Positions 1 through 10,383 of a DNA stretch of 64,000 nt are shown here, one piece after another. Position numbers and translations under genes: made by a program. Below the pieces are notes generated by a model that made no database searches, was not told the DNA's origin, and saw nothing but the letters and a program-made list of their open reading frames with translations. The DNA comes from JBBECJ01 sp963763325 (lineage in GTDB: Bacteria > Chloroflexota > Chloroflexia > Thermomicrobiales > CFX8). Every line of letters begins with the position of its first letter. The stretch's first letter is position 1. Where the stretch lies: NCBI GenBank assembly GCA_963763325.1, contig CAVXOL010000014.1:89441-153440 (forward strand), read 5' to 3'.

Positions 1-386
1 ATTCTAGACCAGGTATCCAGTTGACCTGGTCCTCGCTGGCGGATGGCACCCTCCATCGCCATCTCATCGAGCCGAATTCCTGCCACTCTGGGAACCAGAT
101 CACTTCTTCCCGGGAAGGAGAATCGCTACACTGCCGGTAGTACTGGCGCAACGACGCGGTTGGTCGACAGATCATCTGAAGATGGGGCCAATGTTGGGGC
201 TCACGTCTCGCTGGATCGCGAATCGTCCTGTTCATCGACCGCGGCTGTGGTGGGTCGCCGTGTCGATCTGTGGCCGACATCGCTCCTGCGTGTGCCGATC
301 CCCGTCCTCGGGCTGCTCAACCGGGAGCGACGGAGTCCTAGTCGGTCAGATCCGTTGACGCCGTCATCGCAGACGCTACGGGGTGG
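1..386. other. No supported gene at window edge
   Basis: I see no convincing coding signal here. Open frames exist but have no recognisable motif. The N-terminus of the membrane part of the following histidine kinase may extend into this stretch, because that protein seems to begin in mid-domain at about 492. Confidence 0.5.
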
Positions 387-2321
387 TTGGGGCGCTGCTC
401 GCCACGCGAAGGCCAGCGAAACAACTCGGCTGGTGTACCTGACGCTGGCTTGATCTGGCAGGTCTCAGCCATCGCTGATACTGGGCTGTCTATGGAGTCC
501 TCACTCAGCCAGGAGCAGTTGCGCGGAACACGACTCTGGCTCAATCTTGCGATCGGAGCCGCAGCCTTTGCGGCAACACTGACGTTTCCGATCCTGCCCT
601 TTCCAGACGGCAGATTCCAGACCTGGCCAAAGCGCACTGTTGCATTCTTCTCTGGAATCGCCATCGTCCTGCTGGTCGGAGGGCTGATCACTGGTGGCGG
701 CATTCCACCTGGATCATCTTCGCTCTATGAGCGCACGCGCAACCCATTGGCGCTCTCGGACCCATTTCTGGATCCCGGACTCGGCGTCATGCTGACGATC
801 CTCTGCGGTGTGCTGTCGATTCGAATCCTCCTGGCAGGCTTCAGACGATCGCGTGGTGCGCGACGTCAGCAGTACAAGTGGATCGTCGTCACCATGGTGT
901 CGGTCGTCGTCATCGCGTTCACTCGCCGACTTCCTTACCCGCGCGATGGGAACGGCTCGATGCTGTACGTCGTGACGACACCGATCCTGTCGCTGTCGTA
1001 TGCCCTCGTCCCGGTCGCGATGGGCATAGCCATCCTGCGCTATCGCCTCTAGGACATCGACATCATCATCAACCGCACGCTCGTCTACCTGGCTGCTGAG
1101 CGCCAGCGTCGTCGGGATCTACGTCTTCATCGTCGGCTGGCTCGGACGACGTTCCATACTGGCGGCAACCTGCTCTTCTCGCTGGTCGGCCACGGGCGTC
1201 GTCGCTGTGCTCTTCCAGCCGCTGCGCGAGCGTATCCAGCGCGGCGTCACCGTCTCCTCTTCGGCGAGCGCGACGAGCCGTACGCCGTCATCTCGCGGCT
1301 GGGCCGCCGGCTCGAGGAGACCCTCGCCCCCGACGCCATGCTGTTGACGATCACCAGCCACGGTCCGCGAGGCGTTGAAACTGCCCGTACAGCGCCATCG
1401 CCCTCCACCAGCGGCGGCGAGCCCGGTCATCGTCGCGGCCAGCGGCGAACCGGTCTCCGAACCGGTGCGCGTGCCGCTGCGTCTACCAGCATGAGCCGGT
1501 CGGGGAACTGCTGCTGGGGCCACGGACTCCCGGTGAGGCAATTCAGCCCGGCGCGACCGGCGCCTGCTGGACGACCTGGCCCGCCAGGCCGGCGTCGCGG
1601 TCCATGCCGTCCAGCTAACCCGCGACTTGCAGCGCGCGCGCGAACGGTTGGTCGAAGCGCGCGAGGAGGAACGCCGCCGGCTGCGGCGCGATCTGCACGA
1701 TGGCCTCGGTTCGCAATTGGCCGCGCTCAACCTGCAGGCCGGCGCGGTGCGCCGGCTGATCGATAGCGATCCAGCAGCCGGCACAGGTCGAAGTGATCGA
1801 GCTGCGCGGCCAGCTGCAGCGCGGCCATCGGCTCAATCCGCACGCTGGTGCATGGCCTGCGGCCGCCGGCCATCGACGAGCTCGGGCTGGTCGTCGCCTT
1901 GCGGGAGCGGGTGCGCCAGTACAGACGATGAAGGCCTCATCGTCGACGCCGATTCTGCCGGACATCCTTCCGGACCTCCCGGCCGCCGTCGAGGTCGCGA
2001 TCTACCGATCACCGAGGAAGCGCTGGCCAACGTCGTCCAGCCATGCCGATGCGCGCACGTGCGTCGTGCGGCTCATGCGGTTGACGATGCGCTGCACCTG
2101 ATCGATCGAAGATGACGGCGTCGGCATCATCGCCGAACACACGCGCCGGGCGTTGGACTGCTCTCGATGCGCGAACGCGCGGAAGAACTCGGCGGCACGC
2201 TGCGACGATCGAGCCACGGCCGGGCGGCGGCACGCGGGTCGAGGTGCAGCTTGCCACTGGGGCGCCGCGAGCCGAGCGTTCACGAGGAGAGAGCGTGGAG
2301 AGCAGGATGGTGGATGAATGA
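387..2321 (+). pseudogene. NarL/LiaS-type sensor histidine kinase, broken
   Basis: This is a membrane sensor kinase of the HisKA_3 class, which autophosphorylates on His and passes phosphate to a NarL-type regulator. The first frame (to 1052) has several membrane segments and the FPDGR motif usual in these sensors. Near 1627-1760 there is a clear H-box (EERRRLRRDLHDGLGSQ). Fragments of the ATPase domain follow in other frames (ITEEALANVVQ near 2010, a DDGVGI-like G-box near 2112). The gene is interrupted by an in-frame TAG at 1050, where the family reads LYDIDIIINRTL, and by several single-base frameshifts. The response regulator lies immediately downstream, so this was a two-component pair. 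The ends are approximate. The family call is secure, but whether the breaks are real is not. Confidence 0.75.
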
Positions 2322-2333
2322 GCGGCATTGCGC

Positions 2334-2977
2334 ATGCTGATCGTTGACGATCATCCACTCGTACGTCGCGGACTGCGGGCGGTGATCGGCGTCTGCCGGA
2401 CTCTGTCGAGATCGTCGGTGAAGCGGCAACGGGACGGGAAGCGATCACTCTGGCGGCAGCACGTTCAGCCCCAGACGTGATTCTGATGGACCTGCAGATG
2501 CCGGGCCAGAGCGGCATCGAGGCGACGCGCGAGATCCGTCGCCCAGCAGCCCGACGTGCGTATCCTGGTCGTGACGCTCTTTGAGGACGATGATTCCGTC
2601 TTCCTCGCGCTTCGCGCGGGCGCGCGCGGCTATGTGCTCAAGGACGCCGACGAGAGGAATTGATCGGCGCGATCCGTGCTGTCGCCGGAGGCGCGGCGAT
2701 CTTCAGTCCCGCCATCGCCACGCGACTCTGACGCTCTTCTCAGCGCCACGCCCAGTCGACGCCGGCGGTCTTCCCGACGCTGACCGAGCGCGAGCGGGAG
2801 ATCCTGGAACTCCTCGCGCGGGGTCTACCCAACGCCCGCATCGCCCAGCAGCTGGGCATCAGCGTCAAGACGGTCGGCAACCACGTGTCGGTCATCTTCG
2901 GCAAGCTGCAGGTCGCTGACCGTGCTGAGGCGATTGTCCGCGCACGTGAGGCCGGTCTCGGTCATCAACGTTCCTGA
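2334..2977 (+). pseudogene. NarL/LuxR-family response regulator, broken
   Basis: DNA-binding response regulator paired with the kinase just upstream. It begins MLIVDDHPLVRRGL, has the phospho-acceptor region VILMDLQMPGQSG and the T-to-K switch region ending GARGYVLKDADE. It ends with a LuxR-type helix-turn-helix (LTEREREILELLARG, then a SVKTVGNHVS recognition helix). At least three single-base frameshifts split it (near 2390, 2540 and 2660, with more disorder near 2740). Total length is about 215 codons, normal for the family. As written it could not give a full protein. Confidence 0.75.
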
Positions 2978-3096
2978 TCGTTCCCAGGTGAAATTGCCCG
3001 GCGTCGTGGGAACCTGCCGAGTTCCGCCTGGGGACACCGGTGACCTACGGTGTCAGCAGTCGACCGCTGGACCGTATCACGAAAGGCAGGAACACC

Positions 3097-3483
3097 ATGT
3101 CATCGATCGCAACGTCACCGGCCCAGATCAGCAGGCCAGCCTCGGTCAGCGCCGCCGTGGTTCTGTCCATTTTGCTCAACGTCGCGTCACTGCCGCTCGT
3201 CTTCATCCTGCCGGGTGCCGACGAGATCCCCGCGCCGGCCATCGCCATCGGCGTCATCACAGGGCTGGTCTCCGTCGTCGCAGCCTGGGGGATGTGGAAC
3301 CTGCGCCGCTGGGGCGCCATCACCACGTTCGTCGTGACATTGCTCAACACCGTCTCGTCGATCCCGGGATTCTTCAATCCACCGAGTGACTGGATCCTTG
3401 CATTGCTGATCGTCACGACGCCAATCTCGATTGCGCTCATGGTCCTGATCGCGATGCCGTCAACACGGAAGGTGCTTCGCTAA
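3097..3483 (+). CDS. Small four-helix membrane protein, unknown function
   Basis: A predicted integral membrane protein of 128 residues with about four hydrophobic segments and short charged loops. The ATG at 3097 is preferred over the longer frame because a purine-rich AAAGGCAGG lies just upstream. No catalytic motif or named family is recognised. It follows the two-component pair by about 120 bases in the same direction and could be a target of it, but the sequence does not show this. Confidence 0.6.
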   Translation: MSSIATSPAQISRPASVSAAVVLSILLNVASLPLVFILPGADEIPAPAIAIGVITGLVSVVAAWGMWNLRRWGAITTFVVTLLNTVSSIPGFFNPPSDWILALLIVTTPISIALMVLIAMPSTRKVLR

Positions 3484-3543
3484 TGGATCAGCACGTAGCG
3501 GCATCGACCCCGCGCCAGGGTCTGACTAGCTCCGGGTCTAGCC

Positions 3544-4410
3544 CTATGAGCCACCTCGAAGATATCTGTGCAGTGCCGTGAAGTCCGCATCCGGCTCAGC
3601 AGCATTGAAACGTTTCCAGATAGCCGTCACGGCCTCGGCAAGTTCGTGGGGAACTCCTGCCACGACGGCGTTCTCAAGGTAGAGCGAGACATCCTTCGTC
3701 ATCAACGCCCCGGCGAAACCGAAGTCGTAAGTGCCGGGGACGATGCTGCGTGGGAACTTGTCCTGGCTGGCGGAGCTGCGGCCGGATGACGCGTTGAGGA
3801 CATCGACGATCGTTGGCAGATCCAGTCCCAACCGTGTGCCAAAGACAGCTGCCTCACAGGTCGCAGCCAGCGCGGCGGCCGATGCGTAGTTATTGAGCAG
3901 CTTCATCGCCTGGCCCTGGCCGGGAGCGTCTCCAACCCTGAACCGCTTCGACGCGAGGACAGCAAGCACCGGCTCCAACTGCTCGAAGACCGTGGCTGGC
4001 GCGCCGACCATCATCGCCAGCGTCCCATCTGTCGCGCCGGCCACGCCGCCACTGACCGGCGCATCGACGTAGACGATCCCGGCCTCTGCCAACAGCGCCG
4101 CACATTCCTGAGCAGCGGCAATTCCGATCGTCGAGAGGTCGACGACGGTCTGCACGCGCCGATCCGCTGCCTCTACGATCTGATGGCAGACATCGAGCGA
4201 GGCAGCGCCGTCCGGAACACTCAGCAGGATCGTGTCCGACAGCGCCGCCAGGTCACCAACCGATGTCGCGGAGCCGGCGCCGTCCGGTAACCGGTCCTCG
4301 GTCCCGGCGACGTCGAAGCCGCGCACCGAATACCCGGCAGCGACCAGCCGCCGAGCCATCGGGGCTCCCATCCGGCCGAGACCAACGCTGCCGAGCACCT
4401 CCCCGCTCAT
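3544..4410 (-). CDS. NAD(P)-dependent 3-hydroxyisobutyrate dehydrogenase-family oxidoreductase
   Basis: A soluble beta-hydroxyacid dehydrogenase of 288 residues, full length for the family. The N-terminal Rossmann fold shows GLGRMGAPMARRL (about residues 10-22). The substrate-binding signature DAPVSGGVAGA lies near 120, and the catalytic Lys is in the GQGQAMKLLNNY segment near 170. Family members oxidise 3-hydroxyisobutyrate, tartronate semialdehyde-type or related hydroxyacids, and the exact substrate cannot be read from sequence. The gene starts 18 bases after the dienelactone hydrolase gene and is probably in one operon with it, which suggests catabolism of organic acids. Confidence 0.88.
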   Translation of the reverse strand: MSGEVLGSVGLGRMGAPMARRLVAAGYSVRGFDVAGTEDRLPDGAGSATSVGDLAALSDTILLSVPDGAASLDVCHQIVEAADRRVQTVVDLSTIGIAAAQECAALLAEAGIVYVDAPVSGGVAGATDGTLAMMVGAPATVFEQLEPVLAVLASKRFRVGDAPGQGQAMKLLNNYASAAALAATCEAAVFGTRLGLDLPTIVDVLNASSGRSSASQDKFPRSIVPGTYDFGFAGALMTKDVSLYLENAVVAGVPHELAEAVTAIWKRFNAAEPDADFTALHRYLRGGS

Positions 4411-4428
4411 GCCATCACTCCATGTCGT

Positions 4429-5187
4429 TCAGGACGCGACCGCCGCCGGCTGCTGCATGAAGTCGAGCATCTGGTGCCAGGCGTCCTCGCAGGCAGCGGC
4501 GTGCTCGGCGAAGGTGCGGTCGAAGAAGGAGTGTGGCGCACCTTCGTAGACGACCATCTTGTGCGGCACGCCGGCCTCGTCCAGTTCGCCACTGAACTTC
4601 TCGAACTCCTCAGTCGGCGTGAAGTCGGCCCCAGCCACCAGCAGCAGCAACGGTGCCTGCATCTGCGGGACCGAGTCGCGAATCCGGGCGGGAACGCCGT
4701 AGAAGCCGATCGCGCCGTCCAGCCCCGGCTGCGAGGCCGATTGCCGCCACGATGCGCCACCCCCGAAACAGAAACCGACCGTGAAGACGCGTGACACACT
4801 GCCACCCGCCTCCGAGCGCAGAAAGTCGATCGCCGCCGCGCAATCGGCGTCGACACCGGCTGGTGTCGTCTGGTCGACGTGCGGACGATACTCGAAGCTC
4901 TCGTCCCGGTTGTTCGTCTCGGCCGTCCGGCCAAAGTAGTCGTAGGCAACGGCATCAACGCCGATCTCCGCGAAGCGGTCGGCCAGCTCCTTGTAGAACT
5001 GGTGCAGGCCACGCACATCCGGCAGGATCACCATTCCGGTCCCGGTCGGCTCGGCGGCACGGGCGCTGTAGGCCATGAACTCGGTCCCGTCCGCTGAAGT
5101 CAGTGTCAGATCACTGCTGGACGCCAGGCCACCCGACCCACCGGAGACGGGTGGAAGCGGTGGTCGAGCGGTATCGTCATAGCACAA
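4429..5187 (-). CDS. Dienelactone hydrolase-family alpha/beta hydrolase
   Basis: A 252-residue cytoplasmic alpha/beta hydrolase of the dienelactone hydrolase family, which opens lactone or ester bonds in aromatic-compound degradation. The catalytic triad can be placed: nucleophile Cys in GFCFGGG (about residue 143), Asp in the VAGADFTPTEE segment, and His in GAPHSFFDRT. The family's usual Cys nucleophile is present. A GGAGGC ribosome-binding site sits 7 bases before the start. It is the first gene of a probable two-gene operon with the downstream dehydrogenase. Confidence 0.88.
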   Translation of the reverse strand: MCYDDTARPPLPPVSGGSGGLASSSDLTLTSADGTEFMAYSARAAEPTGTGMVILPDVRGLHQFYKELADRFAEIGVDAVAYDYFGRTAETNNRDESFEYRPHVDQTTPAGVDADCAAAIDFLRSEAGGSVSRVFTVGFCFGGGASWRQSASQPGLDGAIGFYGVPARIRDSVPQMQAPLLLLVAGADFTPTEEFEKFSGELDEAGVPHKMVVYEGAPHSFFDRTFAEHAAACEDAWHQMLDFMQQPAAVAS

Positions 5188-5474
5188 GGGGTTGCCTCCT
5201 TCTCATACATTGGCAGTTGCCGTCTTGTAGCACGCCGCGCGTATCTGCGCCAGATGGCGGAATGGGTGATCTTGCCCGCAAGTGCGATCTACGCAGTTGA
5301 CTTTCTACTCAGCAGGTATAGAGTGATCGACAAGTACGCGCATCTCCATGCCTACAGGTCGTGCCACCTGCCGCCCTGTTCCCGGTCATCATGCATCCAT
5401 GTCGAGCCGGACAGCCCCGCATTCGACCGTCACTCCACCGCACGATGCCGGACATCATCCAGAGGAGGACCTGC
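5188..5474. other. Divergent intergenic region
   Basis: This spans the gap between the leftward hydrolase/dehydrogenase operon and the rightward GerMN gene. It should hold both promoters, but I see no strong promoter match. A strong ribosome-binding site (AGAGGAGGA, 5461-5469) fixes the start of the next gene. Confidence 0.4.
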
Positions 5475-6515
5475 ATGGAATTGCTCATCTCCCGGCAATC
5501 GCGCCGGATCGCCTTCGCCTGCGTCGCGCTGCTCCTGCTGATGCCGCTCACGGCCTCCGCGCGTCAGGCCACCGAGAACGCCACGATCTACATGATCGCG
5601 ATGGGCGACAACGGTCAGTCGGGAATGTTCGTCGGCTGCGGCGACAGCCTGATCCCGGTCACCGTCAATGTGCCGGCTGCGACGACGACCGAAGGGAAGA
5701 TCACGGCGGCGCTCCAGCATCTGTTCTCGCTTCACGATCCGTTCTACGGTCAATCCGGCCTCTACAACGCGCTCTATGAGAACACGCTGACGGTCGACTC
5801 CGTCAGCCTCCACGGCAGCACGGCCGGCGTCATCCTGTCCGGATTCACCGGATCGCGCGGAACCTGCGACGATCCGCGAATCGAGGGGCAGATCGAACAG
5901 ACCGTCCTCTCAGTGCCCGGCGTAACGAGCGTCGTCGTCATTCTGAACGGCATGCAACTCATCGACCTGCGCGGCCCTGACTTCTTCCCCGAGACCGGCT
6001 TCGGCATTTCGCTCCCGTTCGTCGACTTCTGGCACGACAACGGCGGCATCCCTGTCTTCGGCTACCCGATCAGCCCCCAACTCTTCGAGGGCGGCTACAG
6101 GGTCCAGTACGTCGAGCGGCAGCGCTTCGAGCACCACCCGGACAACAGCGCCCCGTACGACATTCTGCTCGGGCTGCTCGGCACCCAGGTCGCCCAGAGC
6201 CAGGGACTACTCGGCACACCAGCCTTCCAATATCAGCAGCCGAACGGCAACCCGAACTGCGAGTACTTCGCCGGACGGCCACCATCTCTGCTTCGGCTTT
6301 CGCACCTACTGGCACACCCACGGACTCGACTTCGGCGATTCCGGTTACTCGTACCGTGAGTCGCTGCTCCTGTTCGGCTATCCGATCTCGGAAGAGTTCG
6401 TAGTAGGAGGCCGGACGGTTCGTACTTCGAGCGGGCGCGCTTCGAGTGGCACCCACAGAACAGCCCGCCCTACGACATCCTGCTCGGGCGACTCGGGGCG
6501 GAGGTCTATCCATAG
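5475..6515 (+). pseudogene. Secreted GerMN-domain protein with C-terminal repeat domain, two frameshifts
   Basis: Start chosen at 5475 because of the strong ribosome-binding site. A signal peptide (hydrophobic AFACVALLLLMPLTASA) is followed by a GerMN-type sporulation/germination domain (VPAATTTEGKITAALQHLFS to SVPGVTSVVVILNG). The C-terminal part has two copies of a unit ending in FGYPIS, then a Tyr/Phe-Glu-Arg-x-Arg-Phe-Glu segment, a His-Pro, and YDILLG. A similar unit occurs in the secreted protein at 24834-26553. The frame changes near 6285 and again near 6415. The second unit continues cleanly to YDILLGRLG and a stop at 6515, so the breaks are probably sequence errors. The protein is probably exported and cell-envelope associated. 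The function of the GerMN domain outside spore formers is unknown. Confidence 0.7.
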
Positions 6516-6615
6516 CCATCGATCGCCCGTGTCACGTGGTCGCCGGCAACATGCACGGCTCATGCATTCAATGTGTCGTGAGTTCAACGAGACATCCCAA
6601 AAAAGGAGGCTTTCG

Positions 6616-6763
6616 ATGCTCTGGATTGTTCTGGTGACCTTGCTGATTCTCTTGGCTGGGCGGGTTCCTGATCGATGTAGCTGGCAACCTGATCCACCTG
6701 CTGCTCGTCATCGCCCTCGTCGTCCTGATCGTCCAACTCATCACGGGGCGTCGTGTCGTCTAA
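6616..6763 (+). pseudogene. DUF5670/lmo0937-type small membrane protein, one-base insertion
   Basis: A very short membrane protein of about 48 residues. It begins MLWIVLVTLLILLAG and, after one extra base near 6660 (GC-rich GGGCGGG), continues as a second hydrophobic helix IHLLLVIALVVLIVQLI. The two-helix pattern starting MLW matches the small lmo0937/DUF5670 family, often linked to stress or envelope. A strong ribosome-binding site (AAAGGAGG, 6602-6609) supports the start. The length of 148 bases is one more than a multiple of three, consistent with a single insertion. Confidence 0.6.
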
Positions 6764-6942
6764 CACGCATCTTCGTCAGAAGTGCTCCTTTAGACTGCTG
6801 ATAACCAAGCGATACGGCGAGCGTGACTCTCGCGTGTCTACTGTTGCGAAGATTTGTCTGTGCATCTATTATCGTGGCACACGTACACATGACTTCACAT
6901 TAGTGGCCGCGTATCCGGCCGCAAGCTGAAGGAGCATAGTCA

Positions 6943-7340
6943 TGAGCAGAGTTCAGGCCGTTGTCGAGTCACTCCGCGTCACGTCGTCTACGCCGCCGGA
7001 TACGTCGCGATCTCAGCGCGATCAGCGTCGTCCTCGCCATCCTCGTGATCGCTGACGGGAAGCGCGGCCATCGGCTACGGATTACTGGGCGTGCTGGTAT
7101 TGCGGGTGCACCCTGCTCGGGACGCGACCACGGATCGGCTGGAGGTGCGATCGCCTGGGCGGCAATTTAGATTCCGTACGTCGCCTGGAACACCGACGGG
7201 TTCCCGCTCGCGCAGGCGCTCTACTTCCCGTTCTCGGTATCAAACCGAACAACCGTCAACGGCGAGATCACCGAATAGCGCGAGTACGGCATCAACCTCG
7301 TCGGCGTCGTCCTGACATTCGTCTTCGGAAGTGGCCAAGG
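6943..7340 (+). pseudogene. Degraded uncharacterised membrane protein
   Basis: A good ribosome-binding site (AAGGAG, 6929-6934) precedes the ATG at 6943. Fragments in three frames give plausible membrane segments: VVYAAGYVAIS, then GYGLLGVLVLRVHP, then IPYVAWNTDGFPLAQALYF, then YGINLVGVVLTFVFG. Stops (TAG near 7170, TAG near 7275) and indels break every frame. I cannot name the family. The remaining sequence to 7565 shows no further gene. Confidence 0.35.
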
Positions 7341-7565
7341 AGTGGCTGTACCGGCAACCAGTAGATGTTCATCCCTTAGGGGCCACCAACTCTGATCTCC
7401 AACCCACGCAACTCGATTCGGACAGGCCGGAAGCAAGTCGTACTCGTGACGCCTCACCATCAGGTTGACGGTACAATGATCGATGGACAGTCTCGAGACG
7501 TTGATCGGGGCATCGCGGCGGCGTTGTCCGTATCGGTGTGCGACCTTCTAATATAGAGAGTATTC

Positions 7566-9323
7566 ATGCAGACCAACACCGCGGGGACGCTTCCCACCCT
7601 GAGACGCTTCTTCGGCTACTACCGGCCGCACCGCGGGCTGTTCGCGCTGGATTTCTCCTGCGCGGTGCTTTCCGGCCTGCTGGAGCTGGCCTTCCCGATG
7701 GCGGTGGGGCTGTTCGTCGACCGCCTGCTGCCCGGCGACGACTGGGGACTGATCGTCATCGCGCCGTCGGGTTGCTGGCGGTCTACCTGCTCAACACCGG
7801 GCTGATGGTCATCGTCGGCTACTGGGGCCACATGCTCGGGATCAACATCGAAACCGAGATGCGCCGCAAGAGCTTCGACCACCTCCAGAAGCTGTCGTTC
7901 CGCTTCTACGACAACCAGAAGACCGGCCACCTGGTCGGGCGGGTGACCAAGGACCTGGAGGAGATCGGCGAGGTCGCCCACCACGGCCCGGAAGATGTGT
8001 TCGTCGCGGTCATGACCTTCATCGGCGCGTTCGCGCTGATGCTCTGGGTCAACCCGCAACTGGCGCTGATCGCCGCCATGATCGTGCCGCTGCCGGCTGG
8101 ATCACCGCCCGCTACGGCGCGCGCATGACCCGCACCTGGAAGACGCTCTTCCGGCGCGTCGGCGAGTTCAACGCGCGGATCGAGGACAACGTCGGCGGCA
8201 TCCGCGTCGTCCAGGCGTTCGCCAACGAGGACCACGAGCGCGAGCTGTTCGCCCACAACAACGCCCACTACCGCACGACCAAGCTCGAAGCCTACCGGAT
8301 CATGACCGCCAGCATGTCGCTGAGCTACTTCAGCATGCGCCTGGCCCAGATCATCGTCATGATCGCCGGGGCCTACTTCGTGCTGCATGGCCGGCTGACC
8401 GAAGGGGAGTTCGTCACCTTCCTGCTGCTGGTCGGCGTCTTCTTCCGGCCGATGGAGAAGATCAACCAGGTCCTGGAGAGCTACCCGAAGGGCATCGCCG
8501 GGTTCCGCAGCTACACCGCCTGCTGGACACCGAGCCGGACATTCAGCGACGCGCCGGACGCGATGACGGTCGCCGGGCTGCGCGGCGACATCCGCTACGA
8601 GAACGTCACCTTCGGCTACGGCCCGGAGCAGCACCGTCCTGCGCGACATCAACCTGGAGATCCGCGCCGGCGAGACGGTCGCCTTCGTCGGCCCATCCGG
8701 CGCGGGCAAGACGACGATCGCGTCGCTGCTGCCGCGCTTCTACGAGATCGACGCGGGCCGGATCACGATCGACGGCATCGACATCCAGCAGATGACGCTG
8801 GCCTCGCTGCGCCGCGAGATCGGCATCGTCCAGCAGGATGTCTTCCTCTTCGCCGGCACGATCCGCGAGAACATCGCCTACGGCCGGCTCGACGCGACCG
8901 AGGAGGAGATCCTGCGAAGCGGTCCGCCGCGCCCGGCTGGAGAGCGTCATCGCCGACCTGCCGGACGGGCTGGACACGGTCATCGGCGAGCGCGGCGTCA
9001 AGCTCTCCGGCGGCCAGAAGCAGCGCCTCGCCATCGCCCGCATGTTCGTCAAGAACCCGCCGATCCTGATCCTGGACGAAGCGACCTCCGCGCTCGACAC
9101 CGAAACCGAGCGGGCGATCCAGGCATCGCTGACCGAACTGGCCCAGGGCCGCACCACGCTGGTCATCGCCCACCGCCTGGCGACGATCCAGAACGCCGAC
9201 CGCATCGTCGTGGTCGACGAATCCGGCATCGTCGAACAGGGCCGCCACCAGGAACTGATCCGCATCGGCGGCATCTACCGCCGCCTCCACGCCGCCCAGT
9301 TCGCGTCGTATGCCGCGAGTTGA
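7566..9323 (+). pseudogene. ABC exporter, fused permease-ATPase (MsbA/multidrug type), frameshifted
   Basis: A half-size ABC exporter of about 585 residues with a six-helix transmembrane domain followed by a nucleotide-binding domain. The membrane part includes the coupling helix region VGRVTKDLEEIGEV and a NARIEDNVGGIRVVQAFANE segment typical of the family. The ATPase has Walker A (GPSGAGKTT, near 8693), a Q-loop (IVQQDVFLF), signature LSGGQKQRLAIAR (near 9005), Walker B (ILILDEATSALD) and an H-loop (VIAHRL). At least four one-base frameshifts occur (near 7770, 8090, 8520 and 8920). All motifs survive and the family length is preserved, so sequencing error is likely. The substrate (lipid, drug or peptide) cannot be told. 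Confidence 0.85.
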
Positions 9324-9545
9324 GGACGGTCGGCGCGTAACACCGACCAACCACGGCGACACAAGGAACGACGACCCGACGATCAATGGAAATGCGTTCG
9401 CACAGATCTGACGGTGTCGCCTCCAGGCTACGCTTTGAGATGAACTTCGACGATGTGGCGGCCCTGATTCGCGATCAGCGTCCAGCATGCCCTCAAGTCG
9501 GAGAATTAGCGGTTGATGACTGTTCGTCCCCGAAGGTGAAAACCC

Positions 9546-9845
9546 TCAGATTGATCGGCGTCGTGTCATTGCAGGTAGATTCACGCATCGAGCGACATCT
9601 TCGGCTGTCGTCCTCGGCAGCGAACTCTCGCAGGCTACGCGTCCTCCATCGGGGAACTCCATTTCCGTGTGGCGAGCTAGCCCTCCAACGGATCTTCGGC
9701 TTCGGCAAGCGGAGAACCTGTCCGACCTCGGCCTCAACGAGTAGTTGCAACGCTCGCCAAGGCTCGATCCCCAGCGACTTCCGCAATCTGTTCTCAATCG
9801 ACAACCGTCCTTTCGGTTCCACTTTACCGTATAAGAACTCGACAT
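9546..9845 (-). pseudogene. AbrB/MazE-type antitoxin remnant
   Basis: On the minus strand the reading begins MSSSYTVK and, after a one-base shift, continues VEPKGRLSIENRLRKSLGI followed by EPWRALQLLVE. This is the swapped-hairpin AbrB/SpoVT DNA-binding pattern (KGR, then I..RLR.ALGIEPG). A second shift then gives GGLARHTEMEFPDGGR, similar to the tail that binds the partner toxin. No intact toxin gene follows downstream. The stretch 9324-9545 holds no gene I can support. Confidence 0.45.
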
Positions 9846-10144
9846 GGTTCGCTCCTGCCCAGTCGCAGTACCACTGAGTCTTACGTGTCGATTATCCCCC
9901 TTGAAGATGATCGTACCATGTCAACGGGACCTAGGGCTAAACGACAGATCCCCAGCCTGCCTGCGAGTGGCGTACCACATGGTATAGCAACCGTGAATCT
10001 ATCGCGAAGATTCGTACATGGCCATCCAGAGACGGTGCGCACATCCATCGGAAACGGAGTGCTAGAGATTGACAGCCACGCACTCAAACAGGAAGAAGGC
10101 AAAGGGTCCGCGTCAGCCGGGAACAGGTAGAGCGGCCAGGAAAC
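9846..10144. other. Intergenic, no supported gene
   Basis: This separates the AbrB-like remnant (minus strand) from the MazEF-like pair (plus strand). An open frame of 81 codons exists (9885-10130) but has no family motif and is probably chance. The N-terminus of the following antitoxin may be disrupted at the right end. Confidence 0.35.
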
Positions 10145-10383
10145 ATGATCCGTGTGCCAGATGCACACCCACAGCACTCTTACGAGAGCTAGCCGACGAA
10201 ACCGGCCAGAGCATGCAGGACATCTTGTCGGAGGCGGTCGAGGAGATGCGCCGCCGCCGCATGTTCGAACTCGCGAACGCGTCCTATGCCGCCATGCGCG
10301 AGAACGAGGACGAGTGGCAGGAGGAACTGGAGGAGCGACGACTCTGGGACAAGACACTGGCTGACGGCCTGGAGGTCGAATAA
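10145..10383 (+). pseudogene. Antitoxin-like protein upstream of MazF-like toxin
   Basis: The recognisable part reads LLRELADETGQSMQDILSEA, a ribbon-helix-helix-like pattern, followed by a long acidic helix rich in Glu and Arg, typical of the toxin-binding tail of an antitoxin. The N-terminal strand seems to be shifted into another frame near 10180. It ends directly at the start codon of the MazF-like gene, with no gap, which is the usual antitoxin-toxin order. In such modules the antitoxin neutralises the toxin and represses the operon. Confidence 0.55.

Noticed and set aside
3040..3096. Longer start for the small membrane protein at 3097
   Set aside because: The extra N-terminus has no hydrophobic or conserved part, while the later ATG has a purine-rich site.
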